Source: Lachnospiraceae bacterium
Lineage (GTDB): Bacteria; Bacillota; Clostridia; Lachnospirales; Lachnospiraceae
Assembly (NCBI GenBank): GCA_022773965.1
Contig: JALFNQ010000234.1
Coordinates: 1-45,962 of the forward strand
Length of the DNA stretch: 45,962 nucleotides
Reading direction: 5' to 3'
Shown: positions 1 through 8,516 of the stretch, one piece after another
How positions within the stretch are numbered: position 1 is the stretch's first letter
Layout of the letters: the number at the start of each line of letters is the position of its first letter
Made by a program: the position numbers and the translations under genes
Notes under the pieces: generated by a model
What the model saw: only the letters and a program-made list of their open reading frames with translations
What the model was told of the DNA's origin: nothing
Database searches by the model: none

Positions 1-1422
1 AACGCCGCCCAGCGCTTCTCCCAGCTTTTTCTGGTTCATGTCATGCTGATACTGTCCGACACCGATCGCCTTGGGATCAATCTTGACGAGCTCTGCCAGC
101 GGATCCTGTAATCGTCTCGCGATAGATGCGGCACTTCGCTGTCCCACATCAAAATTAGGAAATTCCTCGGTAGCAAGCTTGCTGGCAGAGTACACGGATG
201 CACCAGCCTCGTTGACGATCACGTACTGCACCGGCTTTTTCAGTTCTTTTAACAGCTCCACAATAATCATCTCGGATTCACGCGAAGCAGTTCCGTTACC
301 GACAGAGATCAGGGAAATATCGTATTGATCGATCAGCTGCTTTAAGATCTTTTTGGATTCCTCCACCTTATTCTGCGGTGCAGTGGGATAGATCACCTTC
401 GTATCCAGCACCTTTCCGGTGGCATCCACAACCGCCAGCTTACAGCCGGTACGGAATGCAGGATCCCAGCCCAGTACCACCTTACCTGCAATGGGCGGCT
501 GCATGAGCAGCTGTCCTAAATTTTTGCCAAATACGCTGATCGCGCCGTCCTGCGCTTTTTCGGTCAGATCCGCGCGCACCTCACGCTCGATAGCAGGTGC
601 GATCAGGCGGTCATAGCTGTCTGCGATCGTCTCCTGCAAAACAGGCTTTGTATTCGGGTTGTCCCGGGTGATGACCTGTTTTTCCAGATATCGTAAAACG
701 TCCTCCTCAGGGGCTTCCACCTTGACCGTAAGCATCTTTTCCGCCTCGCCGCGGTTGAGCGCAAGCACGCGGTGTCCTGCAAGCTTATTCACCGGCTCAG
801 AGAAATCATAATACATCTCATAAACGCTCTTTTCTTCTGCATTTTTAGCGGTTGAGCGCACGACACCTTTTTTGGTGGTCAGTTCACGTATGCGGATGCG
901 GTAGTCCGCTTCATCGGAAATAGCTTCTGCAACAATATCCTTTGCTCCTGCCAAGGCTTCCTCCGCAGTTGCCACCTCTTTTTCCTCACTGATAAAGGCT
1001 TTTGCCTCCTCCAGCATCGGCTTGTCTGTCATTTGCAGCATCAATATATTTGCAAGGGGTTCAAGTCCCTTTTCCTTCGCCACGGTGGCACGGGTGCGTC
1101 GTTTCGGACGATACGGGCGATACAGATCCTCCACGACAACCAGGGTCTGCGCTGCCAGAATCTGTGCTTTCAGTTCCTCCGTTAGCTTGCCCTGCTCCTC
1201 GATCGTTGCAATGACCTGTTCCTTTTTCTCTTCCAGATTTCTCAGATAGGTCAGACGCTCGAAGAGATCTCTCAGCTGCTCATCATTTAACGCGCCGGTC
1301 GCCTCCTTACGGTAACGGGCAATAAAGGGGATCGTATTGCCCTCATCAATGAGTTTTACCGCTGCGTCCACCTGATTTTTACGGACTCCAAGCTCTTCGG
1401 CGATAGTTGCTGTAATATCCAT
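1..1422 (-). CDS. tex: Tex-type RNA-binding transcription accessory protein, C-terminus beyond window
   Basis: The reading frame is open from the left edge to an ATG at 1420-1422, giving the first 474 codons. The protein starts MDITATIAEELGV and runs through the helical N-terminal Tex domain (including IPFIARYRKEATG and the LYRPYRPKRRTRA segment, about residues 30-110) into the YqgF/RNase H-like domain (GWDPAFRTGCKLAVVD, about residues 315-330) and the start of the helix-hairpin-helix region. The C-terminal S1 domain expected in this family of about 710-780 residues lies outside the window. Tex proteins bind nucleic acid and are linked to transcription and toxin or virulence expression in several bacteria; the exact role is poorly defined. 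The start has an AAGGAAAAACC ribosome site. Family assignment is firm. The gene is cut by the window edge, not broken. Confidence 0.95.
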   Translation of the reverse strand, partial: MDITATIAEELGVRKNQVDAAVKLIDEGNTIPFIARYRKEATGALNDEQLRDLFERLTYLRNLEEKKEQVIATIEEQGKLTEELKAQILAAQTLVVVEDLYRPYRPKRRTRATVAKEKGLEPLANILMLQMTDKPMLEEAKAFISEEKEVATAEEALAGAKDIVAEAISDEADYRIRIRELTTKKGVVRSTAKNAEEKSVYEMYYDFSEPVNKLAGHRVLALNRGEAEKMLTVKVEAPEEDVLRYLEKQVITRDNPNTKPVLQETIADSYDRLIAPAIEREVRADLTEKAQDGAISVFGKNLGQLLMQPPIAGKVVLGWDPAFRTGCKLAVVDATGKVLDTKVIYPTAPQNKVEESKKILKQLIDQYDISLISVGNGTASRESEMIIVELLKELKKPVQYVIVNEAGASVYSASKLATEEFPNFDVGQRSAASIARRLQDPLAELVKIDPKAIGVGQYQHDMNQKKLGEALGGV

Positions 1423-1491
1423 ATGGTTTTTCCTTCCTTTTGGGGATTTTATTTTTTATTATAACCTACGGCCGGAGCCGGTGCAAGGGGA

Positions 1492-1520
1492 TTGAATCCG
1501 CCGTGCAATCGTGCTATTAT
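1492..1520 (+). promoter_or_regulatory. Putative sigma-A promoter of the small membrane protein gene
   Basis: TTGAAT (1492-1497), a 17-base spacer and TATTAT (1515-1520) lie about 48 bases before the ATG at 1568, which has an AAAAGGAGGA ribosome site. This fits a housekeeping promoter; it is a pattern match only. Confidence 0.55.
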
Positions 1521-1567
1521 AACATTATCTATAGATTTTTTTATGTAATAAAAAGGAGGATTTCCCG

Positions 1568-1948
1568 ATGGACTTCCATTCGGATGACTATTTTAACGGA
1601 CAATACCGCCCACAGGCGCGTCCACAGGACGTGATGCTGACTGCTTCGGTCGTCCTCAGCGTCATTGCGATCGCAACCACCTGTTGTATTTATTCATCGA
1701 TCATCTGTGGCTCACTAGGTATTATTCTTGCGTTACTTTCACGCGGCCAGAAAAAACAGCTCTCCCCACAGGGAAGGCTGGCTGTTATGACGGGAACAGC
1801 AGCGATCATCATTTCCGTGCTTGCCACAGTCATGATGTTTGTGATCACGATCCGCGAGTATGGCAGTCTTGAGAATTTTCTCAAAGCATATTCGGGCATT
1901 ATGGAATCGATGACCGGCATGCCCTTATTCGAGGAAGGCGGCATCTGA
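1568..1948 (+). CDS. Small two-helix membrane protein (DUF4190-like)
   Basis: A 126-residue protein with two hydrophobic segments: about residues 22-58 (a long helix or hairpin with CCIYSSIICGSLGIILALL) and about 70-95 (GTAAIIISVLATVMMFVITI). The first part, with a glycine-rich turn and a following charged SRGQKKQLSPQGR loop, resembles DUF4190-type small membrane proteins that are common in Lachnospiraceae and have no known function. The N-terminal 20 residues are polar and probably cytoplasmic. It has its own promoter and a strong AAGGAGGA site six bases before the ATG. It is convergent with the DUF2752 gene. I cannot assign a function; the membrane location is the supportable part. Confidence 0.7.
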   Translation: MDFHSDDYFNGQYRPQARPQDVMLTASVVLSVIAIATTCCIYSSIICGSLGIILALLSRGQKKQLSPQGRLAVMTGTAAIIISVLATVMMFVITIREYGSLENFLKAYSGIMESMTGMPLFEEGGI

Positions 1949-2054
1949 CAGGCAGATTGCCTATAGTAAAGCCGGGCAACTGTGAAGAAACCGAGTTGTT
2001 ACAAAACAGATGAATTGTATGATCCCCACTGACAGCTTCATGCAGTTCTACCCG

Positions 2055-2504
2055 TCAGGATATGATTTGCAACAGATCTACGTGGAACAAAAGCAGCGCA
2101 CCATCCTTCACCAGCACGTTCAGAAGCAGGATCACCAGTGCGATCCAAAGCCAGAGGGGATTCCATTTCATTCCGATACGCAACCGGTGATGGCTTATTT
2201 TTTCAATCGTATGGCTGAGCATAAACCACGCATAAAGGGCTGCCCCGTAGGGCACCATCGGGTGATAGCAGAAAGAACGCCACAGCTGCAAATGTAATAG
2301 TGCCCAGACGGCACGCGTGCCTCCGCAGCCCGGGCAGTAATATCCGGTAAGGGTGCGCAGCAGACAGGGCATGGCAAAAAGCGGCAGCCTTGCACGCAGA
2401 TAACAATATGCGAGGACGAGCACAGGGGCTGCCAGCAGCAGAATCAGCCCTATGAGATATAGCTGGTCTTCAATTGTGGTTTGAATGGTTGTTTTATTTT
2501 TCAT
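2055..2504 (-). CDS. DUF2752 family membrane protein
   Basis: A 149-residue protein with three hydrophobic segments (about residues 16-37, 80-95 and 117-137). Between the first two it carries the DUF2752 signature: CLLRTLTGYYCPGCGGTRA, that is a Cys, a TG, CPGCG and TRA, followed by a helix with conserved leucines and an HPMVPYGA stretch. DUF2752 proteins are small membrane proteins of unknown function found in Bacteroidota and Clostridia, often near cell-surface genes. No clear ribosome site precedes the ATG at 2504, so expression may be weak or leaderless. It is divergent from the SprA-like gene, the two starts lying only 55 bases apart. Confidence 0.8.
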   Translation of the reverse strand: MKNKTTIQTTIEDQLYLIGLILLLAAPVLVLAYCYLRARLPLFAMPCLLRTLTGYYCPGCGGTRAVWALLHLQLWRSFCYHPMVPYGAALYAWFMLSHTIEKISHHRLRIGMKWNPLWLWIALVILLLNVLVKDGALLLFHVDLLQIIS

Positions 2505-2559
2505 ATCAAAATCAGTATAGTCTCTACAACAGACTTTGTCAAAACAAGGAGGTGTTTGT

Positions 2560-3147
2560 ATGGCAGGTTCTATGGCAATCAGTGGTTATGGAATGTCTGG
2601 CATGTATAGCATGTATGGAAATATGCGCCCAAGCGGCGCGTCAATACCCGGAAATGCAGCGCTACAAGGAAACACAAATGCACAGAGCGATTCCGGGATG
2701 CAAAAAAATGCATCCATTCAGGGAAAGACATCCACCAAAAACAGCGCCAATCCGGATGATCAGGTCAAGGTCGGACGAAAGTCGTCCCCCAGCGAATGTA
2801 AGACATGCAAGGAGCGCAAATATCAGGATGGCTCCAATGAAAGCGATGTCTCTTTTAAGGCACCCGGGCACATTTCGCCCCAGTCTTCCGCCGGAACTGT
2901 TCGCGCACACGAGCAGCAGCATGTGAGCAACGCTTATGAAAAGGCTGCCAAGGAAGATGGAAAGGTTGTCTCTGCGACGGTTTCTCTGCGCACTGCAGTC
3001 TGTCCGGAATGCGGTACTTCCTATGTGGCAGGCGGCGAGACACGCACATCCATCGCATACTCCGCAAAGGAAAATCCATACCAGAAAAACAAGCAGGCGT
3101 TGGAAGCCATGAATCAGCTTGGTGCCAATATTGATTATGTAGCGTGA
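2560..3147 (+). CDS. Putative SprA-related small protein with HEQQH metallopeptidase-like motif
   Basis: A 195-residue protein. The start is placed at the ATG at 2560 because it has a full AAGGAGGTG site six bases upstream; a TTG at 2536 in the same frame has none. Residues 1-75 are low complexity (Gly, Met, Ser, Asn, Gln) and probably disordered. Residues 80-83 (CKTC) and 148-151 (CPEC) form two CxxC pairs that could bind zinc. Between them, at 115-121, RAHEQQH is an HExxH motif, followed by GGET at 158-161. An RAHEQxH motif followed by a GGE element is characteristic of the SprA-related family (putative metallopeptidases). No signal peptide or membrane helix is visible. Catalysis is inferred from motif only. 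It is followed by a DUF975 gene after 78 bases. Confidence 0.65.
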   Translation: MAGSMAISGYGMSGMYSMYGNMRPSGASIPGNAALQGNTNAQSDSGMQKNASIQGKTSTKNSANPDDQVKVGRKSSPSECKTCKERKYQDGSNESDVSFKAPGHISPQSSAGTVRAHEQQHVSNAYEKAAKEDGKVVSATVSLRTAVCPECGTSYVAGGETRTSIAYSAKENPYQKNKQALEAMNQLGANIDYVA

Positions 3148-3225
3148 TTTGGCTACAGAAATGTAAGAAACGACCGTTACTGCCTATCACAGTAGCAGTC
3201 GACCAGAAAAGGAGATTTATTTTTT

Positions 3226-3984
3226 ATGAAACGTTCAAACGGAGAGCTCAAAGGCATGGCAAGGCAGATGCTACTCGGCCACTATCAGGTGCCGATGCTT
3301 GCCATCCTCCTCTCATCCCTCATCCCGTCACTATTTCTACTGCCCTTTAATTACCTGTGCAGTGACCGGAATACAATTGTCATGCAGGCGGTTCTTTACT
3401 ATCTCGCCTCTTTCATCATCACGCTGATCGAGCTTTTGTTGAACTGCGGTGTGAACCGCATTCATCTGCTCATTGCACATGGACAGCAGGCACAGATTTC
3501 TGATATGTTCTGGGTCGTTAAAAATCGGCCTGACCGCATTCTGATCGGTGGTTTTTTATTTACACTCATCTCATGGATTCCGATGATTCCGTCCTTTGTG
3601 TTTGATCTGAGAGCTCCGGAAACACTCTCAACTGTAAACTACGCGACCATTTCCGTGTTGCTTACAGTGGCCGGTGCCGCCCTCGGATTTTTGATCACTC
3701 TGCCGTTATATTTTGCTTTCTGGATCTACGCAGAGGATCCGGATATCGATACCCGCGAGGCTTTCCAGCGCAGTATTTCACTGACGCGCGGTGCCAAAGG
3801 CCGGCTCATTTTGATGGGAATCAGCTTCATTGGTTGGTCTGTGCTTGGTGCTTTCTCCTTCGGTATCGGTTTCTTATGGATTCTGCCCTACATGAATCAG
3901 GCATTTACAAATTTCTATCTGGAGCTGAAGCAGGAAATTGATGTGAAGGTGGAGTTCAGCGAAGCAGCGCAGGGTTATATGTAA
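3226..3984 (+). CDS. DUF975 family integral membrane protein
   Basis: A 252-residue protein with five to six predicted membrane helices (about residues 20-42, 55-78, 103-125, 140-170 and 195-225). The N-terminus (MKRSNGELKGMARQMLLGHY) and the segment ending FQRSISLTRGAKGRLILMGISFIGW match the DUF975 pattern, in which a helix with a conserved R/K-rich turn precedes the last membrane segments. DUF975 proteins are common in Clostridia and Bacilli and have no assigned biochemical role. The ribosome site AAAGGAGA lies about 12 bases before the ATG, longer than ideal. It may be co-transcribed with the upstream SprA-like gene (78-base gap). It ends before three hairpins that close this rightward unit. 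Confidence 0.85.
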   Translation: MKRSNGELKGMARQMLLGHYQVPMLAILLSSLIPSLFLLPFNYLCSDRNTIVMQAVLYYLASFIITLIELLLNCGVNRIHLLIAHGQQAQISDMFWVVKNRPDRILIGGFLFTLISWIPMIPSFVFDLRAPETLSTVNYATISVLLTVAGAALGFLITLPLYFAFWIYAEDPDIDTREAFQRSISLTRGAKGRLILMGISFIGWSVLGAFSFGIGFLWILPYMNQAFTNFYLELKQEIDVKVEFSEAAQGYM

Positions 3985-4009
3985 CTATCATACATCAAAT
4001 TATTTTGGG

Positions 4010-4056
4010 CTGGTCGCAAGACCAGACTCCATTTACAGGCAGGGAAATTCCCTGCC
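4010..4056 (+). terminator. Two short hairpins after the DUF975 gene
   Basis: CTGGTC-gcaa-GACCAG (4010-4025) and GGCAGGGA / TTCCCTGCC (4038-4056), the second followed by ATTTTAAATTG. They may end the rightward transcript or act with the stronger hairpin just downstream. Confidence 0.45.
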
Positions 4057-4070
4057 ATTTTAAATTGTAA

Positions 4071-4109
4071 AAAAGAACCTGCATGGCACTTTGCAATACA
4101 GGTTCTTTT
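4071..4109. terminator. Bidirectional intrinsic terminator between DUF975 and hom
   Basis: An 11-bp perfect stem, AAAAGAACCTG (4071-4081) and CAGGTTCTTTT (4099-4109), with A/T-rich flanks on both sides. It lies 20 bases past the hom stop on the minus strand and can also end rightward transcripts. Confidence 0.8.
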
Positions 4110-4128
4110 CCTATCAATATTCTCCAGA

Positions 4129-5331
4129 TTAGTTAAACCGGATCATCTGCAGCACGCTGGACAGCTTTGCTGCCTTCTCCTCATAATCCTTCTCTGACAT
4201 CGTTTCTGTGACGAATCCAATCTCGTCGGCAAGCTCCTCGATATCAACAAATTCCACAGAGCCGAAGGTATTTGAGATCTCCTCCTTGGATGCCTTTGTG
4301 CGGACGAAGAAGCGGGTCTCATTGGTCTTATAATCTGCCAGCTGTACGGGAGCTGCATCCCAATTCAGCACGATATGTGTATTGATGTGCTTCACCATAT
4401 CTACGATATCGCCTACAACCGCACTGGCGGTAGGAAGCTTTCCTGCGCCACTGCCATAGAACATGGAATCACCCAGCATATTTCCCTTGACGAAGATCGC
4501 ATTGAATACATCATTGACATTATACAGCGGATGGTCAGAAGGAAGTAAGAAGGGTGCTACCATTGCCACATAGCCATCCTTTGTCTGTCTGCTCATTGCC
4601 AGCAGCTTGATGGCGCGTCCCATCTCTTTTGCATACATGATATCGGTAGGTGTGATCTTTGTGATACCCTCTGTATGGATATCCTCATAGTTCACCTGCT
4701 GTCCGCATACGAGAGAGGTCAGGATCGCGATCTTGCGGCAGGCATCATAGCCCTCCACATCGGCGGTAGGATCTTTTTCTGCATATCCCTTTGCCTGTGC
4801 CTCTTTTAATACTTCGTCAAAGGGAAGTCCCTCATTTGTCATCTTTGTCAGCATATAGTTCGTCGTTCCGTTGACAATACCGCTGATCTCCACGATCTCG
4901 TCTCCGGTGATGGAGCTCATCAGCGGGCGAATGATCGGAATACCGCCGCCCACACTGGCCTCGAACAGGAAGTTTACATTCTTTTCTGCTGCCAGCGCAA
5001 TCAGCTCTGCGCCCTTGTCAGCCACCAGCGCCTTGTTGGAGGTAGTTACATGCTTTCCTGCCATAAGCATTGCCTTTACAAAGGTATATGCAGGCTCTAC
5101 GCCTCCCATTGTCTCCACAACGATACGAATTTCAGGGTCATTTGCGATCACCTGATAATCATGCACGATCTTGCTCTGGATCGGGTCTCCCTCAAATTCA
5201 CGCAGATCCAGTACATATTTTACCTCAAGATCCTCACCTGAATTCTTCCTGATACGCGCTGCGTTTTTCTCTAAAATCTCAACGACTCCGGAACCGATGG
5301 TTCCATATCCCATAACTGCTACTTTTACCAT
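4129..5331 (-). CDS. hom: Homoserine dehydrogenase
   Basis: A 400-residue enzyme that reduces aspartate semialdehyde to homoserine with NAD(P)H, the branch point to threonine and methionine. Residues 1-120 form the nucleotide-binding fold with the GYGTIGSGV glycine motif near residue 8. The catalytic domain (about 130-310) carries SNKALVA and the ASVGGGIPIIRPL and GIVNGTTNYML signatures of homoserine dehydrogenases. The C-terminal 70-80 residues (from about 325, RFFVRTKAS to the end) read as an ACT-type regulatory domain, suggesting threonine feedback. It starts seven bases after the stop of the ACT-domain gene upstream and so shares its transcript. A terminator follows. The family is clear. 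Confidence 0.96.
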   Translation of the reverse strand: MVKVAVMGYGTIGSGVVEILEKNAARIRKNSGEDLEVKYVLDLREFEGDPIQSKIVHDYQVIANDPEIRIVVETMGGVEPAYTFVKAMLMAGKHVTTSNKALVADKGAELIALAAEKNVNFLFEASVGGGIPIIRPLMSSITGDEIVEISGIVNGTTNYMLTKMTNEGLPFDEVLKEAQAKGYAEKDPTADVEGYDACRKIAILTSLVCGQQVNYEDIHTEGITKITPTDIMYAKEMGRAIKLLAMSRQTKDGYVAMVAPFLLPSDHPLYNVNDVFNAIFVKGNMLGDSMFYGSGAGKLPTASAVVGDIVDMVKHINTHIVLNWDAAPVQLADYKTNETRFFVRTKASKEEISNTFGSVEFVDIEELADEIGFVTETMSEKDYEEKAAKLSSVLQMIRFN

Positions 5332-5338
5332 TTGTCTC

Positions 5339-5782
5339 TTACTCCCTCGCTAATATTTTTAAATAGTGTACCCCATCCTGCTGCTCAATACGTTCCATCA
5401 TGCGGTTTGCGTCTGCCGAATCAGGTAAAATATCGACACTCAGCGTCAGGGATGCAATGCCATTGACCGGTATGCTCTGATGGATCGTCAAAATATTGGC
5501 ACGCGAGTCTGCGATCGTCTTTAAGATTGCAGATAACAACCCCGGCTCGTCATCCAGCTGAATGACCATCGTGATCGTCCGTCCCTTGGCATTGTCGTGA
5601 AAAGGGAAGATATCTTCCTTGTACTTATAAAAGGAGCTGCGGCTGATATCCACCCGCTCGGTTGCCTCCTGTACCGAAGCAGCTCTGCCGGATTCCAACA
5701 ATCGCTTTGCCTCCACGACACGAAGCAGCACATCAGGCACCGCTTTCTCCTTCAACACATAGTAGTTTGTCTTTTCTTTCAT
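5339..5782 (-). CDS. ACT domain-containing protein (UPF0735/PheB-like)
   Basis: A 147-residue protein. The chosen start MKEKTNYYVL at 5782 has a CAGGAGTG site; the open frame runs 49 codons further upstream, but those codons cross the promoter and have no supporting signal. Residues 15-65 form a helical region with a helix-turn-helix look (VQEATERVDISRSSFYKY), and residues 75-147 are an ACT domain (TITMVIQLDDEPGLLSAIL). This layout matches the PheB/UPF0735 family, which sits beside amino acid biosynthesis genes in Firmicutes. Its partner here is hom, seven bases downstream. A role in sensing an amino acid for the hom pathway is an inference; the biochemical role of the family is not settled. 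Confidence 0.88.
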   Translation of the reverse strand: MKEKTNYYVLKEKAVPDVLLRVVEAKRLLESGRAASVQEATERVDISRSSFYKYKEDIFPFHDNAKGRTITMVIQLDDEPGLLSAILKTIADSRANILTIHQSIPVNGIASLTLSVDILPDSADANRMMERIEQQDGVHYLKILARE

Positions 5783-5831
5783 GATACACTCCTGTGTTTG
5801 TCCTGTAAATACATTTGTACTCACCTGAAAG

Positions 5832-5860
5832 ATAATACCACAAGAATGGAAATGACGCAA
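5832..5860 (-). promoter_or_regulatory. Putative promoter of the ACT gene-hom operon
   Basis: On the minus strand: TTGCGT (5855-5860), 17 bases, TATTAT (5832-5837), about 50 bases before the ACT gene start. An inverted repeat AAGATC-aataa-GGTCTT overlaps the -35 side and could be an operator. Confidence 0.55.
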
Positions 5861-5908
5861 GACCTTATTGATCTTACGCCATATGATAGCAAAGAGTTTG
5901 TTAGGTAC

Positions 5909-6038
5909 TTTTCGCACAGTAGCCAGCATTCACTGCGGGCTACGTGCCAAAAACATGTATGAGCCATGAATTTGGCGATTTTTCATGCGAAGCATCGCCA
6001 AATTCGTTACATTTCAGGCTGGGGTCTGAAATGTAACG
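5909..6038. repeat. Structured intergenic repeat family X, copy 1
   Basis: About 130 bp, matched in reverse orientation at 23386-23513 with only a few differences. It contains three hairpins: GTAGCC / GGCTAC; GAATTTGGCGAT / ATCGCCAAATTC (12 bp perfect); and GTTACATTTCAG / CTGAAATGTAAC (12 bp perfect). It sits between the end of prfB and the promoter of the ACT gene. No coding frame is supported. Confidence 0.9.
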
Positions 6039-6042
6039 TTTG

Positions 6043-7174
6043 TTATTCCTCGTCGCCCACCATTGCACCGCCCTGCGAAAGCCATTTTAAATATGCATTG
6101 ATAAACGGATCCAGGTCTCCATCTAAGACCGCATCCACATTTCCAGTCTCATAACCGGTGCGGCGATCCTTGACCATTGTGTAGGGCTGCATAACATAGG
6201 AACGGATCTGGTTACCCCAGCCGATCTCCGTCACCTCGCCACGGATCTCGGCATTTTTTTCCTCATTTTCCTGCTGGCGCAGAAGGAGCAGCTTTGCTTT
6301 TAACATCTGCATCGCCTTATCCTTGTTCATGTGCTGCGAGCGCTCATTTTGGCAGGTTACAACGATACCAGTGGGGAAATGCGTGATACGGATTGCCGAT
6401 GAGGTCTTGTTAATATGCTGTCCACCCGCGCCACTGGAACGATAGGTGTCAATACGGATATCCTCATCTCTCACCTCAATATCGATATCCTCCTCGATAT
6501 CCGGCATGACATCGCAGGATACAAAGGAAGTCTGCCGCTTTCCGGCTGCGTTGAAGGGGGAAATACGCACCAGACGGTGCACCCCTTTCTCGGATTTCAG
6601 ATAACCATAGGCGTTCTCGCCATTGACCTGAAAGGTCACGGATTTAATGCCCGCCTCATCGCCCTCATGGAAATCGAGGACATCCACGGAAAAACCTTTG
6701 TCGTTTGCCCAGCGCGTATACATGCGATAAAGCATGGATGCCCAGTCACAGGACTCCGTACCGCCCGCACCTGCGTTGAGGGAAACGATTGCCGCGTCCG
6801 CATCAAATTCCCCGGATAACAGGGTCTTGATACGAATCGCATCATATGTCTTTTCGTATACTGCAACTGCCTCTTCGATCTCCGGTATCAGGGAGGCATC
6901 ATTCTCCTCCTCTGCCATCATGATCAGCGTCTCAATATCATCATAATGTGTTTCCAGATTGTGATATGTCTCAATGTCATCTTTAAGACTCTTTAATGTT
7001 TTCATCTTCTGCTGGGAAGCTTCGGCATTGTTCCAGAAATCCGGTGCCTCCATCTCCCTCTCTAATTCCTCGATACGCTTTGACTTATTCGCGAGGTCAA
7101 AGTGCATCCCTCACTTCCATCAGTGGTTCTTTCCACGTATTTAATAAAAACCGGTACTGGTCTAATTCTACCAC
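6043..7174 (-). CDS. prfB: Peptide chain release factor 2, with programmed +1 frameshift
   Basis: RF2 recognises UGA and UAA and triggers peptide release. The long frame (from about 7107) carries all RF2 domains: the anticodon-like SPF region, and the GGQ loop as SSGAGGQHINKTSSAIR near the C-terminal third. The true N-terminus is in another frame: GTG at 7174 begins VVELDQYRF, 25 codons leading to CTT TGA C (CTT 7102-7100, TGA 7099-7097). A +1 slip gives ...RDAL-DLANKSK and a 376-residue protein, the usual size. A GAGGG purine run lies five bases before the CTT and can act as the stimulatory Shine-Dalgarno-like element. The ATG at 7107 is spurious. RF2 level autoregulates this slip. It lies 23 bases after the S41 peptidase stop, in the ftsEX operon. 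Confidence 0.95.
7097..7112 (-). promoter_or_regulatory. prfB programmed +1 frameshift site
   Basis: Minus-strand sequence GTGAGGGATGCACTTTGAC contains the slippery CTT followed by in-frame TGA and then C, the universal RF2 recoding signal. The purine run GAGGG is slightly farther from CTT than the three bases typical in E. coli. Confidence 0.93.
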
Positions 7175-7197
7175 CTTATTCACCAACTTTCTTTTTT

Positions 7198-8502
7198 TTA
7201 TTTTGATAATACCTCGATCGCTTTCAGGATCTGGTTATCATCCATTTTGTCATACTTCTCCGCATCCGGATCCAGATATTCATATTCCAGCTCGATATCC
7301 GGCTCAATACCCTCACCGTGTATATTTTCACCATTCGGAGTAAAATACTTTGCTGTTGTGAGTTTGATGGCACTGCCATCGGACAGCTTGCGGATACTCT
7401 GCACGATACCCTTGCCAAATGTCTTTGTCCCGATCAGAGTACCATACTTGTAATCGCGGATCGCTCCTGCAAAGATTTCAGAGCTGCTGGCACTGTTTCC
7501 GTTGATCAGAACCGCCATCGGATAGTCCATACAGGCGGCATCCGATGTATATTCCTTTTTATTTCCATTCTTATCCTGTGTCCAGACTGTCACACCTTCC
7601 GGCAGGATCTGATCCAGGATCTCTGTGACGGAATTCACCATTCCGCCCGGATTGTCTCTCAGATCCACGATCAGTGACTTCATCCCCTGCTTTTCCAGTT
7701 CAGTGACTTCCTTGGCGAACTCTTCACCTGTCTTTTCACCAAACTCTACGATCATGATATAACCAATATCATCCTGCAGCATCTCTCCGCTGACCGTGGG
7801 CACATCAACAATGTCCCGTGTGACTTCCACATCCAGATATCCTGATTCTCCCTTTCGGTAAAGCTTCAGGTGCACAACCGTCCCCTTTTCTCCCCGGATA
7901 TGCGTTACCAGCTCGGACAGCTCCATCGTGTTTGCACGAATATCCTCCACCTGAACCACGGAATCATTGGCCAAAATCCCTGCTTTTTCTGCCGGGCTTC
8001 CCTCATAGACATGTGCCACCGTAACCTGCAGCGTATCCGGATCCTGCTGGAGCACAACGCCAATCCCACTCAGGGAAGAAGTGGCCGACACCATCAGACT
8101 CTCATATTCCTCAGGGGTATAATATGCAGTGTAAGTATCTCCCACACCTTCCAACAGACCCTTATACAAGCCCTGCACGAGATCCTCATCATCCACATCT
8201 TCATAATAAAGTGCATCAATCGTGTCTGCCAGACGCTCGATCTTGCTCTCAACCGCCTTTGTCAGCAATGGCGCATCCTCATTTTGTGCAGTATCCTGCT
8301 GCTGCAACTGACTGCCTGCCCGCCTGATCTGCACAACCGGTATAACAAAAAACACAAGGAGACACAACGCCAGCGTCAGCAGAACTCCAAGCGTCACCCC
8401 CTTGCAAAATGTCTTTCTCTCTTCTTGTTTTGTTCTGCGGATGTCCTCTCTGAGAGCATCCGCAGTCTCTAAAATCTGTTCGTCTTTTTCTTCCATCATC
8501 AT
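7198..8502 (-). CDS. S41 family C-terminal processing peptidase, membrane anchored
   Basis: A 434-residue serine protease. A basic cytoplasmic N-terminus (residues 1-32) precedes one membrane helix (about 33-56, GVTLGVLLTLALCLLVFFVI), so the protease acts outside the membrane. A PDZ domain follows (about 130-215, with GIGVV and AGILANDSV), then the tail-specific protease core: NPGG near 285, catalytic Ser in NSASSSEIFAGA (about 338-343), and catalytic Lys in KTFGKGIVQ (about 364-368). This is the CtpA/CtpB layout. It lies 14 bases downstream of ftsX and directly upstream of prfB, the same neighbourhood as in many Firmicutes, where ftsEX and a Ctp peptidase are linked to cell-wall hydrolase control. 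Three consecutive ATG codons (8502, 8499, 8496) make the exact start uncertain. Confidence 0.93.
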   Translation of the reverse strand: MMMEEKDEQILETADALREDIRRTKQEERKTFCKGVTLGVLLTLALCLLVFFVIPVVQIRRAGSQLQQQDTAQNEDAPLLTKAVESKIERLADTIDALYYEDVDDEDLVQGLYKGLLEGVGDTYTAYYTPEEYESLMVSATSSLSGIGVVLQQDPDTLQVTVAHVYEGSPAEKAGILANDSVVQVEDIRANTMELSELVTHIRGEKGTVVHLKLYRKGESGYLDVEVTRDIVDVPTVSGEMLQDDIGYIMIVEFGEKTGEEFAKEVTELEKQGMKSLIVDLRDNPGGMVNSVTEILDQILPEGVTVWTQDKNGNKKEYTSDAACMDYPMAVLINGNSASSSEIFAGAIRDYKYGTLIGTKTFGKGIVQSIRKLSDGSAIKLTTAKYFTPNGENIHGEGIEPDIELEYEYLDPDAEKYDKMDDNQILKAIEVLSK

Positions 8503-8516
8503 CTCAAATAATAAAA

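Noticed and set aside
5783-5929. N-terminal extension of the ACT-domain protein
   Set aside because: The upstream codons cover the promoter and a good ribosome site precedes the internal ATG at 5782.
6043-7107. prfB as a truncated gene or pseudogene starting at 7107
   Set aside because: The missing N-terminus lies in the other frame and is joined by the standard CTT TGA C recoding signal.
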